From assembly GCA_935421135.1 (NCBI GenBank), contig OW285187.1, positions 30,629,818 to 30,693,817 on the forward strand: a DNA stretch of 64,000 nucleotides, written 5' to 3'. The translations under genes were made by a program, and so were the position numbers. The notes under the pieces are model-generated. The model was not told the origin of the DNA. It saw only the letters and a program-made list of their open reading frames with translations, and searched no databases. Below, one piece after another: positions 1 through 13,606 of this stretch; position 1 is the first letter of the stretch; the number at the start of each line of letters is the position of its first letter. Source of the DNA: Bugulina stolonifera. Lineage: Eukaryota > Bryozoa > Gymnolaemata > Cheilostomatida > Bugulidae.

Positions 1-1385
1 TGGGATATCACATGTATATGCATTGCGTGTACCTACCTTATAAACCTTCTTTATGGTATTCTCCGTAAATATTGCTGTTAATCCGGTGAGTTATGTGGAT
101 AATCATATAATTCTCTACTTAATTCCAAAGTCTTCGGTGCAATGCTCTCTCTCATCATCCCATACAAGTAGCTAGTTATACTAGTTCCGACTAGCAATGT
201 GCTACATATTGCAATATGCAGTGAATAACTCTATTCTATATGCTAGTTTATGAACAATATTCTACTATAAGATATAAGATATACGTCTTATTCTTACATG
301 CACATGTATACTACTATTAGTGTACATTCCATAATATTGTATATAGCCTGCATTTTCATACAATTGGGGGTATATTATTGGATATAATATGAATATACTC
401 GATGCACATGCTTGTATGTACAGTAGCTTATCTAAAAAGTTGAGCTATAATAACACACGTCACGTAACAATCCACCATTGATCTCCAAATGTATTAAACT
501 ATAACCCTTGCTGCCAAACTTAGTTATCAAGCTATTGTTCTTTGTGAGATTCCAGTGCAGTTTCCTGATATCCAAGTTTGATATGTAGACCTATACTTTG
601 TATGCTCTATGTTTAGATTTCTGGGATTGATCTGGCCTACTTAGAATCAACATCCTGGAGTGTAGAATTCTTCCTCTCCACTCCACAAGAGGCAGCCTAT
701 CGACTACCTAACTGTATCGTGTAAGTGAAATAAACCTCCTTCAGCACAAGGTATTAATGTCCCACTCACTTTTTGCAAAGTTGAGTAATTGTACGATTTT
801 ATATCAACTGATATCATAATCTTTAGTATGTTTAGAACTGTTTGAGAAGCTGAACATCTTGCAACTCGATCAGTCAGAGATTGGGACATACACTTTCTGG
901 GTTAATGTTCCAATTAGATATAGGATACTGTTTCATAATCATGTCGTATCTTTTAATGGTTTTTATAATTCTAACAATTATGTAATGGGGTACAATTATA
1001 GGCACTTTAGATTTTGGCTGTACCCTAGCTAAAAATGTGAAAAATCATGGAATTAGAACGTTATTAAATTATCGCTCCGTTTACTGCTTATGAGAGAGAA
1101 CTTCACACCCAAATGTTGGCCGATTGTATAATTGCCCATTTATAACTTCACAAAAAATTAAATACATGCATAACTATATTAGTTATGAAGTAGATGACCC
1201 TATTTGTTGCTACATTGTCCATCATTAATAGTAAACACTACAAGTCAAATTATTCTCTCTGAAAATGATTCACTCATGATTAAACTCATAATGATTAATA
1301 CTTCTTAGAACGTATAAATAACACTCAAATTTTTATGATCTTCACCTCTAAAAAGGCATAAATGGAACCAGTATCACGACCATAT
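1..1385. other. No gene recognised
   Basis: AT-rich sequence with only short open frames and no splice-bounded coding segment that I can join to the plexin exons downstream. The first plexin exon seen (2425) starts inside a codon, so this stretch is either plexin intron or sequence between distant plexin exons. No tRNA, rRNA or recognisable mobile element was seen here. Confidence 0.6.
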
Positions 1386-2183
1386 TGTAATGGTTCAGGA
1401 CATTTGTATATACGACTCCAGCCACCCTGATGGACCTTATAGCACCCTAAGTGCCTAGTAGTTGCCACAGCACTACTCATCTAACACTTATTCTCTTGCA
1501 CTTAGCTGTTTCTATACTCATACTTGCCTTGTATTGCATGTCTAACCATACATTTGTTAATTACATACCTGTATATAGCATTACTAAGACATTGTACTGT
1601 TTTTATACCCATGTAAAGAGGCCCGACCTCTCAGAATTACTTGATATTCATTTTGTATATGAACTAGATGATTCTAAGCATCTTTTGTAATAACCCGACC
1701 CATTTTAGGTCGGCCATCGGGCTTCCGGCCGCCATGTTGTTGCGCAATTTCCGGACGACCCTACGTCGTCTTTTCCCGATACTACGTCGGCCTTTTTACC
1801 GGAACTTCCTCCGGAAGTTCTCTTACTATATAAAGGGCATTGTTTTTACGTTTGTTGTCTCAGTTCTTGCTTGGATCTCAATAAAGACACATCTATACTT
1901 ACCTTGTATATACAGAGACTTTCACTTCGTAGATAGGTTATTCTAGTTGTTAAGGTCCTCGACCTTGCAACACGAACTGCCTATTAGGTCGGATCACTCT
2001 CTTTCTCAGTATAGTAAACAAGCATTGACTCGGGATCATATGGGTCGTCTTTGGTAGTTCTTTGACTACTGACACCGATCAATCTTTCATGTAATGAGAA
2101 GGCCTAGCACCACTCATAGGCACTTCACTTTGGACTCGGGAGTCGTCTTAGGACGACCACACCAGAAACCAAAAACCATTACA
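1386..2183 (+). mobile_element. Solo LTR (798 bp) with 4-bp target duplication
   Basis: The segment begins TGTAATGGTT and ends AACCATTACA, a perfect 10-bp terminal inverted repeat of the TG...CA kind found on LTRs. It is flanked on both sides by ATAT (1382-1385 and 2184-2187). Inside, it is more GC-rich than its surroundings, with a TATA-like TATATAAAGG near 1830 and an AATAAAG polyadenylation-type signal near 1880 downstream of it, in the order expected for U3-R-U5 on the plus strand. No gag or pol reading frame lies next to it, so it is read as a solo LTR left by recombination. A TIR-only DNA element is the alternative. The superfamily is not determined. Confidence 0.6.
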
Positions 2184-2424
2184 ATATTTACATTCAACAC
2201 ATCATGCTGTTATTATAGTCATATGTATATATTACTAATATAGTGGTTTAATTCCACAACAGGCAGCCAACCAGAGGCTAAGTTTCGGGTTTTAAGTATT
2301 GAGAGAAATTGTAGTTCATATTATTATTGTTATGTATGTTATGTATGTATTATTACATTCGAATATTTTGGTGATGCACTATTATACAATGCACTAACAA
2401 GTCTATTTATTTTGTTATCCACAG

Positions 2425-5400
2425 CGAGGGATCAATGATTAGATGTAAGACTGCCCCTGTAGATATGGTGGCCAAGTATGCACTGAGGCTACTGTTCACA
2501 GCAAAGAATCACAGCAGATCACTGAAAGCTGGCAATGCAGTCTTCGATTACAGACCAAACAGTATTGTACAAACTGTATCTCCAAGTTCAGTTATTGCCT
2601 GGTAAGTCCCTGTCAAAACAGCAACCATTTTGTTGTTGTAGAATATAGATTCTTGGCTCAGCATACATGTTATTATGCATTAATTTAAACCTGGAAGAAT
2701 AATTCATCAAAAATTGAATAAATTTTGTCTCCTATAGCATTTTGCTGACAATCAAATATTGATTGTCAACCATCGGAACTATGGCGTAGAATGCCCTCTG
2801 TAATGTGAACTGTCTAAGCACCCTTACAATTGGATAGCATAACTTCCTGCGTCGTGGAACTGTCCCGAGCCTATTCAATTACCATAATTTATAAAAAAAA
2901 CTAATGGGAAAAGTTTGCACCACTGAACGCTTCCGACTTTGTCATAGAAAGTTAAGCACGCCATGTCTTGTGATATTCTACAAATAATATTAAATGATGT
3001 GACCTTTGTTTGACCCATATAATAATAATATCAATAATCAATGATATACAATCACATGTCAGATTGTCTGTCATCCATCTGAATCAAACAATAAAACATA
3101 TATGTTTGTTAGCCTGAGTTTCAGGCTTTTTAAACTGCTGTGTTTCATAGATGGTCGGTAGACTACTCTACCCTCCTCTTTTGTACATTCCTAGATGGCT
3201 GCAGATTTGTGTCTCAAGTATGTAATAGAAATTCTGTAGGTTTCCAGGTACATCTGTCGTATAGCTGCTAGTGAAAACTAAGACACCTTACAGGTTACTT
3301 GTACATGTAGACCAAATGTAATTAATGACAGGAAAATATGTAAAAAACAAGGTCCTGGGTGTGTGCAAAGATATAACGACGTCATTTATATATTATGTGG
3401 AATTGTTTGGATTTTTACACATGTTGTGTGTATACTTCATTTTAAAGGGGAGGTAAACAGTTCACAGTGACTGGTAAATACTTAAATTCAGTCAGCAACC
3501 CGAGAGCAAGATTCACTGGTTCCTCTGCGAAGACCAACTGCCGAGTGGTATCGGCCATACGGATGATTTGTTACTACCCAGAATTCACCTCTACTGGTCA
3601 GCAGCAGTTGGTGCTATTGATGGACGGGCTGTCTACAGATAACACCACATTACCCATAACTGTGAAGAAGAATCCTGTATTTACTAACTTTGCTCAAGGA
3701 GGAAAGCTGATCATAGATGTAAGTACATGTATGTCTAGTGTACATGTATGTCTAGTGTACATGTATGTCTAGTGTACATGTATGTCTAGTGTACATGTAT
3801 ATCTAGTGTACATGTATGTCTAGTGTACATGTATGTCTAGTGTACATGTATGTCTAGTGTACATGTTTGTCTAGTGTACATGTATATCTAGTGTACATGT
3901 ATGTCTAGTGTACATGTATGTCTAGTGTACATGTATATCTAGTATACATGTATCTATGTATGTAGTACACAAGGGAGTAAACCTCGTACTTTCATAGCGC
4001 GGATTCAGGTCTCTTAATATTAAAAAACATTACAATTTTAAAATTGTTTCCTGCTTGCACGATAATACAAACTATAACCACCATTATTTATTACATGTAA
4101 ATTAATGAACTCAAATAAATACCATTCCATGGATATACTGTATAAATGGGGCTTGAAAACATTTGCTATGGTATATCCATAGACAGATACTGGCTTAGTA
4201 TATTATATATATATACTAAGTTAGTATGTCTATTGGGTATACTATATACTGACTGTACAATTATGATATTTCATTGAACGCTGAATGGTGTATTTTAGGG
4301 CTCAAACATAGATAATGTAGACGTAGGAGAGATTCAGGTGTATGTCGGTGGAGAACCATGTGAGATCACAAAGAAGGAGTCTAGCACAGTTATCTGTGAG
4401 ATCCCTGAGCTTGACGAGAGGCAGCAGAAAGAGAATAGAGAAGTCACAGTTAGTTTTCTCATGTATTTAACGTTACATAATAATTTACCAATATTTATAT
4501 TTTGTAATCCTTGCCCCAAAATTACCATGTAAAACAGGTATTGCTATCAATTATGAGTCCATCATCTAATACAGTGCTGTACGTAAAAAGGATGTTTGAA
4601 AGTATTAGCTTTGAAAATAGTCTTCAACACATTAGTTTAGCAGACTGGCAATGAAATAGTTTTTAGAGGTTCTACGTATATTAAACATTCCTGTCATTTC
4701 GTTATAGATTAGCATTTATAATGTTACAAGATTTGCATTGGGAGAGGTGAACTATGATGAGGTGGAGGGATCTAAGAAGGGCTTGAGTCAGACTGTTATA
4801 GGAGGTATAGCAGGTGGTGGAAGTGCAGCTGTAATCATAATGGTCGTAGTTGCTGTACTTCTATTCAAGCGCTCCAGGTACCACAAACAGAGGTACAAGA
4901 CTATGGTGAAACATGTAGATCAACTAGAGTGTAACTCAAGGCAAGAGATCAAGCAAGGTGTGTGTGTGTACCTAGTCTACACTTGTAGCAACACCGGGGA
5001 GAGGGGGGGGGGTGGGGTTTGCTAAGCATTTCTAGCTCTTATACTGTAGACCTTAGATTTACTGAATATGTGGTTGATGCCACTTATTCTTTTCTATGCA
5101 GTACATGCGCATGTTACATGTAGATGGAATAGCAATGTGTAATGGGTTAAGGCTTGACCACGCTAAAGAGTGTCAGTTGCGTTCTAATGCACAGCTTGCA
5201 GTGAGCCACACAGTTCTCTGATGACATGTACATGCTTAGAGCTTACTTTTAGATGCACTAGTATGACTTGGTACAGTACCCCAGTTCTCACCATGTGATA
5301 CAGCAGTTATAAAGTGATCGTACATGAACATGTATATCTATATTTCACTCTAATGGCATTCTTTTAGCATTTGCTGAGTTGCAGACAGACATGTCCGATC

Positions 5401-8400
5401 TGATGAGTGACTTGACTGCTACAGGAATACCCTACTGGGATTATAAGAATTTTACATTTAAAATACTTTTTCCTGGTCAGACAGATCACCCTAGTCTACA
5501 TAAACTAATGGTAAGCTGTAATAAACTTCATACATGAAATTGCCTTCATTTGACAGTAATTCTAAACCATATATTTTCTTTGCACTCTGCATCTGCCTAT
5601 GTTGGGAGTGAACATCCAAAATTTTTGTGTAACATAACCACTATCTGTAATTTAGAGTGTTGTTGTATATGTCAATATAATATATAAAAGCACATGTGTA
5701 TCACAGACATGAACATGGGAATACAAGTACATGAACATATTTTGTCATATTCATAGTAATTGAAATTTTAATTTCTAAAGATATTCATATGCTATGCATG
5801 TAAAAATACCACATATGTGTAAATATGCTGTACCAAGTATCAACACGGGCACATTTCAGGATTTATTGCTGAATCTCAAAGGCGCCTTTCATTAGTTCAG
5901 ATTCATTAGTTCACAGCCATATTAGTTTTAACATAATTGAAATTGAGACTTTATAATAATATACTGTATTTGTATATTCTTTGTTATAAATTAATGCAGT
6001 ATATACATGTATAACTAACAAAGGCATGGTTTCCCACTTCAAGTTAATTGATAAAAAATTTTAATAAGGAGGTTTGTAAGCTTTATAATAATTGTTCTGT
6101 AACATATTTTCAGGCTTAAGAATAATTACAAAAATTCATTTTTGTTGTTAGGCATTTGTGTAAGATTTATTGCCCAATCTAGGGTATGCTAATAGTACTA
6201 AATATTTGATTTTACCAAGTGGCAAGTGCTTGTATAATACATGTAATTTGTACTGCCAAACCCACCTATAATTACCAGTTTGCTCTAAATGCTACCCTAA
6301 TATTTTTCTGAATTAGCAATGAATATACATATATATAAGCACAGGAGACAAAGGTATATGGCATTGTATAATATACATAAAGCTGAAGTAGGTGCAAGAT
6401 GTGGTTAGTGATGGAAAGCTGGTATCAGCAGCTTGCAGTTGTCCTAATGAATATTACACAAGAAACATATTTATGTTCAGTTGGACTATTGTAATATCAT
6501 TATAGTGATAGAGAGAAAGCCAAACAAAAGAATGAAAATATATAATATTTTTGTATAATGTATTTTTAGCAAGGAATTTAATAATAATATTTTTCTTGCT
6601 GAAGCAAAGTATGTGATAGGCTTGCTCAGCTTTGGTATGGTATACAGGATAGTACATGTACAACGTATGCACATTATAATACAAATGTCCCAAAGACATG
6701 TATATAATACATATAATGTTAGTCATAAGTAGATTAATACTGTATAATGTGTACATATAACTTGTTTTATCCTATAGACAAAGAGAAAGACAGCCGTGAT
6801 GCAAGCATTAGATATGTTTGAACACTTGATAAACAATAAGGATTTCCTTGTGTCTTTTATCCATACCCTGGAAAGTCAGCCCACATTCACCATGCCTGAT
6901 AAAGTACAGCTGGCAGCTTTACTCATGGTCACTCTCCAACATAAAATGGATTACGCTACAACGTGAGTCTTTACATTAATCTAGTCTAATGCTATCTTGA
7001 TCCAAATAATGCTGCCCATCTACTCCATGGTAATTAGGGGCCGTATCATGTCTGAGATGCTTATAATGGAGCTCAGTCTAATATTATGTCTGAATCTTCC
7101 TTCATAGAGTAGACAACAGTCTATCTATTTTGTTATTTACTTCTGTATTTTTATTTGTTGCAGTTGTTAGACATTATGATTAGAAAATGTAATTATGCTG
7201 TTAATAAGGGCCACTACCTTACTAAAAGCCTATTGAGTTTTCATCCATATGTGTTCGTGTGCAAATTTATAACATTGTATGCCCATATAAGGGTAATTAC
7301 AGATATTTTTTTCAGTTTCTTGCCGTAATTCATTCCCATTATGTGAGAGTACAGCATGCTGCTAGTACAGGACTACCTTAAATGATATACATGTATTATT
7401 ACGTAATGGGCATTATAAATATATGATTATGTAATTTAATATTTCAGAGTTATAAAAGAGCTGTTAGTCGAGCTAATAGACACATCAATAAAGAAGAAGC
7501 ATCCCAAATTGTTACTCCGGAGGTCTGAGAGTGTAGTAGAAAAGATGCTGACCCACTGGCTATCTCTATGTTTATATAAATACTTACAGGTAAGTTCTTT
7601 CTATCTTTATATAAATACTTACAGGTAAGTTAGCTGTCTCTTTACATTGCAATAGACTTACAGGTAAGTTACATTTATATCTAAATATCTATGAGGAGGT
7701 TATCTTCTATTTCAAAGATGTGATATGGTATCCCATCTGTATGTTTTAATGCAGATTGATTTGTTTGCACAGGAAAGTTGATTTATTGATGTACCTGTGG
7801 GTATATACAACACTAATTATACTAAATCCAAGCATTAATAGTTTGCCACTACAGTAACTGGTCAGTGTAATGGTCTACTAGGCAGCGCAGTCCACTAGTC
7901 TGCTAGTCAACTCCTGTGTATGGCTCTTTGGTCCACTATTTCAGATTCTCCTCTATTGCATACCATGTAGGCCTACCATGTAGCCACTCTCAGCTATAGG
8001 TGAGAGTGGAACAACTCGTAACATATGAATATTATGTACTATATTATTGTAATTATATGCATACCTTTATTTTCTATTTGCCAAACACATAAGCACCAAT
8101 ATTGGATAGACAATGGTATTGCAATATTGAAGTAAAAGCAATTCTGGCTGTTGACAAGTTTTTAGTTATGGGTTTATGTAATGGAATTTATTTTGAAGTC
8201 TTTTTCGACACTTTGTGATTTTGGTAACTCTATGGCCACCATAAGCACCTGTTTATAGCAGATGTATGGGACTTAAGACTAGATGATATCATAGTTCATC
8301 CATATCATGAAATATAAAAGCCGATGCTATCTTACTATTGCTAAATACTTTTATTCTAGCCACTGCTTACACAATAACTGCGTAACCTATTGTGTAATGA

Positions 8401-11400
8401 ATGCTGCAGTTACCATAACATAATATTTTGACATTTAGAGTTTTTTGTCAAAATATTTTCCTTTTTTTTCCTATGTGTTTTATATATTGTATATTATACA
8501 ATATATCATAATATATTTCACCCTGTATTATTTACATTGCAATAATTTTGTTATGGCGTTATAAAATAGGGAGTTGTGCTTTCTTTTTAGGATCATGCTG
8601 GCACTCCACTTTTTATGCTCTACAAAGCAATTAAGCACCAGATAGACAAAGGACCAGTTGATGCTCTTAGTGGGGAGGCCAGATACTCCCTCTCACAAGA
8701 ACGATTGTTACGGTTGACAGTGGACACAAAACCAGTTGTATGTTAATAACACTTGCTTACAGCACTGTAATAGTTATTGTCTATATAAATGGTGATCTTC
8801 TATTTTGCTGGCTTTGCATAGCAATAGTAAAGTGGCTGTGTGGAGTAGTTCAATCTCCTGTGCATTAGTATGTAAGCAGTAGTCACCATAATATTTTAGA
8901 TAGAAAAATGTTATAATTATGATTAGTGGATAGTGTTCTATTGGACGACAATATATATTATGGTTGTCCAATGAGCACCAACATCCTTAACCGATGTATT
9001 AAAGGAAGGATTATTGAGTGACATAGTTTAGCATACTTGAGATGATATACTGACTCAGTTATGGTGCTCCTCTGGTTATACAACAATTAGTAGTGTTGTG
9101 GGTGGACACGAGACATCATCTCAGTCCGTCTGCTGCTCTTACAGCAGGATAAGCCTTTCATTGACCTACTTCTCTTCTAAATGCCTGCGCATGGTGGTGA
9201 ATCATGTTTGAATAGGTATTCGATTCTATCAAGTATAATATTTTTCTTTTCTGTAATGCCACAGACATTGGACGTGATCTTAGAATCTGGTGACAGACTT
9301 CAGTGTAAAGTCAACGACTGCGATACAACAACGCAGGTGAAGGAGAAAATTCTCGATGTAATATATAAGAACCAGGCCTACTCTCTCAGACCCACTGCTA
9401 TGGACTATAACCTAGGTAGGAGTGTGCTAATGCCAAGTGCAGTCAGCTGCCATTTGAATTAGTGGTAACAAACTTCATATTATTTCCAAAAGATTGGGGA
9501 AGTGTGTCATAGTGTAAGGTAACTGTATGTTTTACGATATTATGTGAGTAGTGGGTTGTTTCTGCTTTAGCAACTATTATACTTTATTGGAGTTAGATTG
9601 GAAGTTGAAGAGGAATTTGCAAAATTTTTCCTGCCTCAATTTTTAATCAAGATAATAACATTGACATCAAGGCGAAGAGTTAGCCTTTGTCAATGGAGTA
9701 AGAGGTGTGATTATGATTTAGTGGAAGAAGTGTATCTGTTCAGGTACATGTACGAGTACACTATATTATACTATATAATATGCTGTGTATATGTATACAG
9801 TAGGTAATAAAAGCGCCCACAAACGGATCTGCATTATTTACGGTACAACGTTACATACATAGTATAGTTTTTCTAGAATGGCGTGATGGTGTAGCTGGAG
9901 TTCCTCTCTGTGATGAGGACCTGACGTCACATACTATGAATGGCTGGAAACGCCTCAACACACTGGCACATTACAGCATCTCAGATAATGCGACTATGAA
10001 ACTAGTCTCCCGACACCATGCCCACTCCCTTCATTCTGACCGTAGGTTATATAAGCATAGCCACCACTACCACCTGCTGAGTTGGCCTTCATTTTACATC
10101 ACAACATGATGAACAGAGAAATAATTTATGAAAATATTTATTTCGGATTATGGTTTTACTACTTACAAATTGTTAGTTATTGGTCTGGTGGCTAAGTTGT
10201 GGTGACTTATATGAAGACAGTTAACTGTGTTTATAAGCAGGATGTATATGTTCGTCATTTAATGATAATGGAATAAAACTATAATTTTTTCTGTTCACTG
10301 TTCTATTTCCATTTTGAACTCCTGCTAGATTGCAGCTAAAATAGTTCAATTTGTTAATATTTTTCTTCCAAGGTAATTTCTTTGTGAGGAGCTAGTTATA
10401 CTTATACTGTCACTATAATGTACTGTTTGGTAGGAAGTCTAGACACGGATAAGCTCTGTGACACACTATCCAGTAACAAAGGGACACCACGTGGCACCCT
10501 CACAAGAAATGGCGCCCTCTCTACCAGTAACTTACAAGACCACTACGTCCACAGCCACATTGCTTTGTGGCATTTGGTATGTCTTAATATCTTTTTATGG
10601 GTTTATTGACTGTATTCCGAGTATTCTTATCTATTATACCCATATAATTATATGGTTCTAGTTGGAATTATGCATTTCTCACTGGCAAAAGGCTTAATTA
10701 ATTTAATTAGCATTTACATTACAATCTACTGATGCCGGAATGGCCCATAAAACAGTCTGCCCCAAACATTGTTTGAATGCCAATGTTTTAATGTGCCATA
10801 TGAAGCGAGGATATAGAATACATTAGGGTGGAGCTGCTGCAACCTAGCTATTAGCATGTAATGAATTGCACAAAAAATATGGAATTAAGGGGACTTATTT
10901 GTTAAATAATCTTAATATATTTACATGAAATGGGTATAATGAACCGAATTTAATATGTCTAAAATTACAACTGGCTTATCGGTTAGCAAGTAGGACTCAC
11001 AATGGAGGAACACTGTTATAACTATATATAATGGTATAGTAATAATATCATTGGTTACCAATATGCAATAATAATTTCATTGATAGACTTTCTCTCCCCA
11101 CTTTATGTTGATAGTAAAATAATTGTCTATTTTCTATTTGAGCCCAATTTTTAGCTTCCTTCACCCTAAAATGCTGGAGAAACGTAATTTTGTTTTATAT
11201 CACAACTAATCTAATATAATATACAATGTATTTGTTATTTTAATAATAATATAATTATTATGTTGTACATGATTCTTCTTGTTCTGACTCAACAGTCAGT
11301 GACAACTACAGCATTATATTGCAGTCAAAGAGTGGAGCATCCCAGACCCTTCCCAAGGATCGGCAACAAACTATGATGTCTGAAATCTTTCTAACGCGTC

Positions 11401-13165
11401 TGCTGAAAACAAAGGGTACTCTTCAAGAATTTATTGATAATCTCTTTCAAACAATATTCTCTGCCGACAATCTACCACCAACAATCAAGTATTTGTTTGA
11501 TTTCCTGGACCAGGAGGCCTCCAAACACGGTATTACAGATCCTGAAGTAGTGCATGTCTGGAAAAACAACAGGTAAGGACAATGAGTATTATTTTCATGA
11601 CCAAACTTGTTTTCCACCAATTTTTTATCTTTGCTGAAAATCCCATGTAATACATTGTGTATGAATAATATTGTTTTGCAAGCCAGAACGTGTAAATACA
11701 ATTGTTAGGTAGAGGTGAAACCTGTATTCATCTCTCATTTTATCTTCTCAACCTTCCCATAAATTATATAAAAATACTCAATGGAAGCATGGCCAAAGAT
11801 GCAAATTGCTCATTGTACTAGCACAACTGAAAGTATCACAGCTACCACTTACTGAGACAGAAGCTCTAGATTCATTTTCCTTGTACTATGAAACCTGTGT
11901 CAAAGATCCCAGTTCATAATGTTATTAATAACATACTGTTGTTCATTAACTATTGTTCATAATTAAATGCAAGTGGTAGTGAATGTCCATGGTATTACAT
12001 AATTAGCGTTTGATGGATTACTTCCACTTCCCATGTTTTGATAATGAACGATTTAGCATTGTTTGCAATATTACTTTTAACAATTTAAATTTTTGCTTAA
12101 CGTTCTATTTCAGCCTCAACTTGAGATTTTGGGTAAACATCATCAAGAACCCAGAGTTTGTCTTTGATATCCACAAATCGGAGATCGTTGATGCAAGTCT
12201 TTCGACCATAGCTCAAACTTTTATTGATAGCTGTGCTATGTCAGAGTCTGACTTTGGTGCGGTAAGTGTTTGAAGATACATCTGTTTCAACTAAATCTAT
12301 CCAGCCAACCGTCCAGTGTTTTTAAATCACCAGCTGAAGTTCTGTTTCTCTGTAGTATCCATGGAACTCATTTGATATTATTATGCTTTGCAGGATGCAC
12401 CAATTAACAAACTATTGTTCGCAAGGGATCGACCAAAGTATCGCAAGATGTTACAGAACATGTATTCAGAAATTAGAAACAAACCACCTGTATCAGAGCC
12501 AGTTTTAACTGCTCATCTCAATGAACTGTCCAAGGTGAGCTTTTATATCCAATCAGATATTACTCGCATTCTTTCAGTACTTTGTTCAAATGTCAAGAGT
12601 CTCTTAATTTGACTGTGAATCATTTTTATGGGCATTGGATTTTTTTGTAGATGTATCCCAGGGAGTTCTACAGAAACTCTGCTTTGAAGGAGATTTACCA
12701 GTTTGCACAGCGATATCAATCACAGGTAAATGTCCAATTTGCAATTATAACCCTGCCACAAGTTCATACAGGTAGATAATGTAGTAAAATACACATTGCC
12801 TGTTTTTCTATAGGGCACAGTTTAGTGAGGTTTTGAGCTGCCAAGTTGCACACATGCACATCCTGATTACTAGCATAAAATAATTCTATAATGCTGCCTG
12901 TTTCATGTTGCCAGGCAAGGCAATGTACACGACTGTATAATGTTATCTCATCCACCAGTCCATCACATCGGAATTGTGATTTGGAGTTGTATCCACAATT
13001 AGAACCACTTTGCCACCTCAGCCTAAACTACTATAATTGTTGTAGATTGCTCAAGACTTGGAAGATAATTTTACCAAGCATAGAAACCCTAATTTGACTA
13101 CACTGCTGAGGGACATAAATGCTACATTGGATGAAAGACACACCCAGATAAATGAATATGTCTGA
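2425..13165 (+). CDS. Plexin receptor, 3' part (IPT, TM and RasGAP regions)
   Basis: Single-pass semaphorin receptor; the 5' part (Sema and PSI domains) lies outside the window. Sixteen exons join in phase: 2425-2601, 3448-3718, 4299-4448, 4708-4957, 5368-5510, 6778-6962, 7448-7589, 8591-8737, 9265-9415, 9877-10041, 10434-10576, 11325-11572, 12114-12261, 12394-12534, 12651-12725, 13046-13165, giving about 884 residues to a TGA. The first three exons encode IPT/TIG-type ectodomain. Exon 4 carries the membrane helix ([11 protein letters not shown]) followed by the basic KRSRYHKQR. The cytoplasmic part shows the split GAP: the [16 protein letters not shown] segment, the [14 protein letters not shown] segment, a Rho-GTPase-binding insert (exons from 9265), and the second GAP half with [14 protein letters not shown] and [20 protein letters not shown]. 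Both arginine-bearing GAP segments are kept, so activity toward Rap-type GTPases is likely by family knowledge. The plexin subclass is not resolved. Confidence 0.95.
3719..3960. repeat. 17-bp minisatellite starting at a plexin splice donor
   Basis: About 13 head-to-tail copies of a 17-bp unit (ACATGTATGTCTAGTGT, with a few variants) begin within a few bases of the 5' splice site of the exon ending at 3718 and fill the first quarter-kilobase of that intron. The array is not coding; open frames through it are by-products of the repeat. Confidence 0.93.
7583..7671. repeat. Triplicated splice-donor segment in plexin
   Basis: The 15-mer ACTTACAGGTAAGTT, which spans the true exon end (7589/7590), occurs three times at about 7583, 7618 and 7657. 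The first two copies share a longer block including TATATAAATACTTACAG. Each copy is a plausible 5' splice site; only the first keeps the protein reading frame through to the next exon at 8591. Confidence 0.88.
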
Positions 13166-13301
13166 ACTTTTGTAACAACAATATGCAACCAGAACCCTTA
13201 CCAGTTAATTCACCAAAGCCGCTTCGTTATTTTACCAGTACTCTGTATATAAGTGTATTGTATTTTTCTATGTATTTTTATTACAAAAGATGTCTGTACA
13301 G

Positions 13302-13307
13302 AATAAA
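13302..13307 (+). other. Polyadenylation signal, plexin
   Basis: AATAAA about 140 bp after the plexin stop codon and before the converging nuclear receptor gene. A TTTATT at about 13277, which is AATAAA on the minus strand, could serve the nuclear receptor, so the two 3' UTRs may meet or overlap in this 441-bp gap. Confidence 0.55.
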
Positions 13308-13606
13308 AATTAATATTTTAGGTCAAAATTAAATTTGCTTACAATAACATTCCATATTCTAGCAAAAGATGTACAAAATGTGTTTGAATTTACCTATTAC
13401 CAGTAACTAGTAAACAACAATATACAGTATATTATGATGTGTGGTTTCTCTATATGTGCCTAGTATAGAACACGGTGTGTATTGATTATTATACATGTAT
13501 TTTTCTAGTGTTGATATTAAGGTGAAGGAAACACAGCATACATTCATTACAGATGTTATAAATGACTAATGATTGTCATAAAAAATGAATGAGCTACTGA
13601 AATCAA

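Noticed and set aside
1668..1946. 92-residue open frame in GC-richer sequence
   Set aside because: It lies wholly inside the solo LTR, resembles no known protein to me, and includes the TATA and polyadenylation signals.
4738..5025. Open frame continuing past the plexin transmembrane exon
   Set aside because: The frame past 4957 is intron read-through; the donor at 4958 joins in phase to 5368.
11296..11324. Earlier acceptor for the plexin exon at 11325
   Set aside because: Starting at 11296 breaks the phase from the previous exon; the acceptor ending at 11324 restores it.
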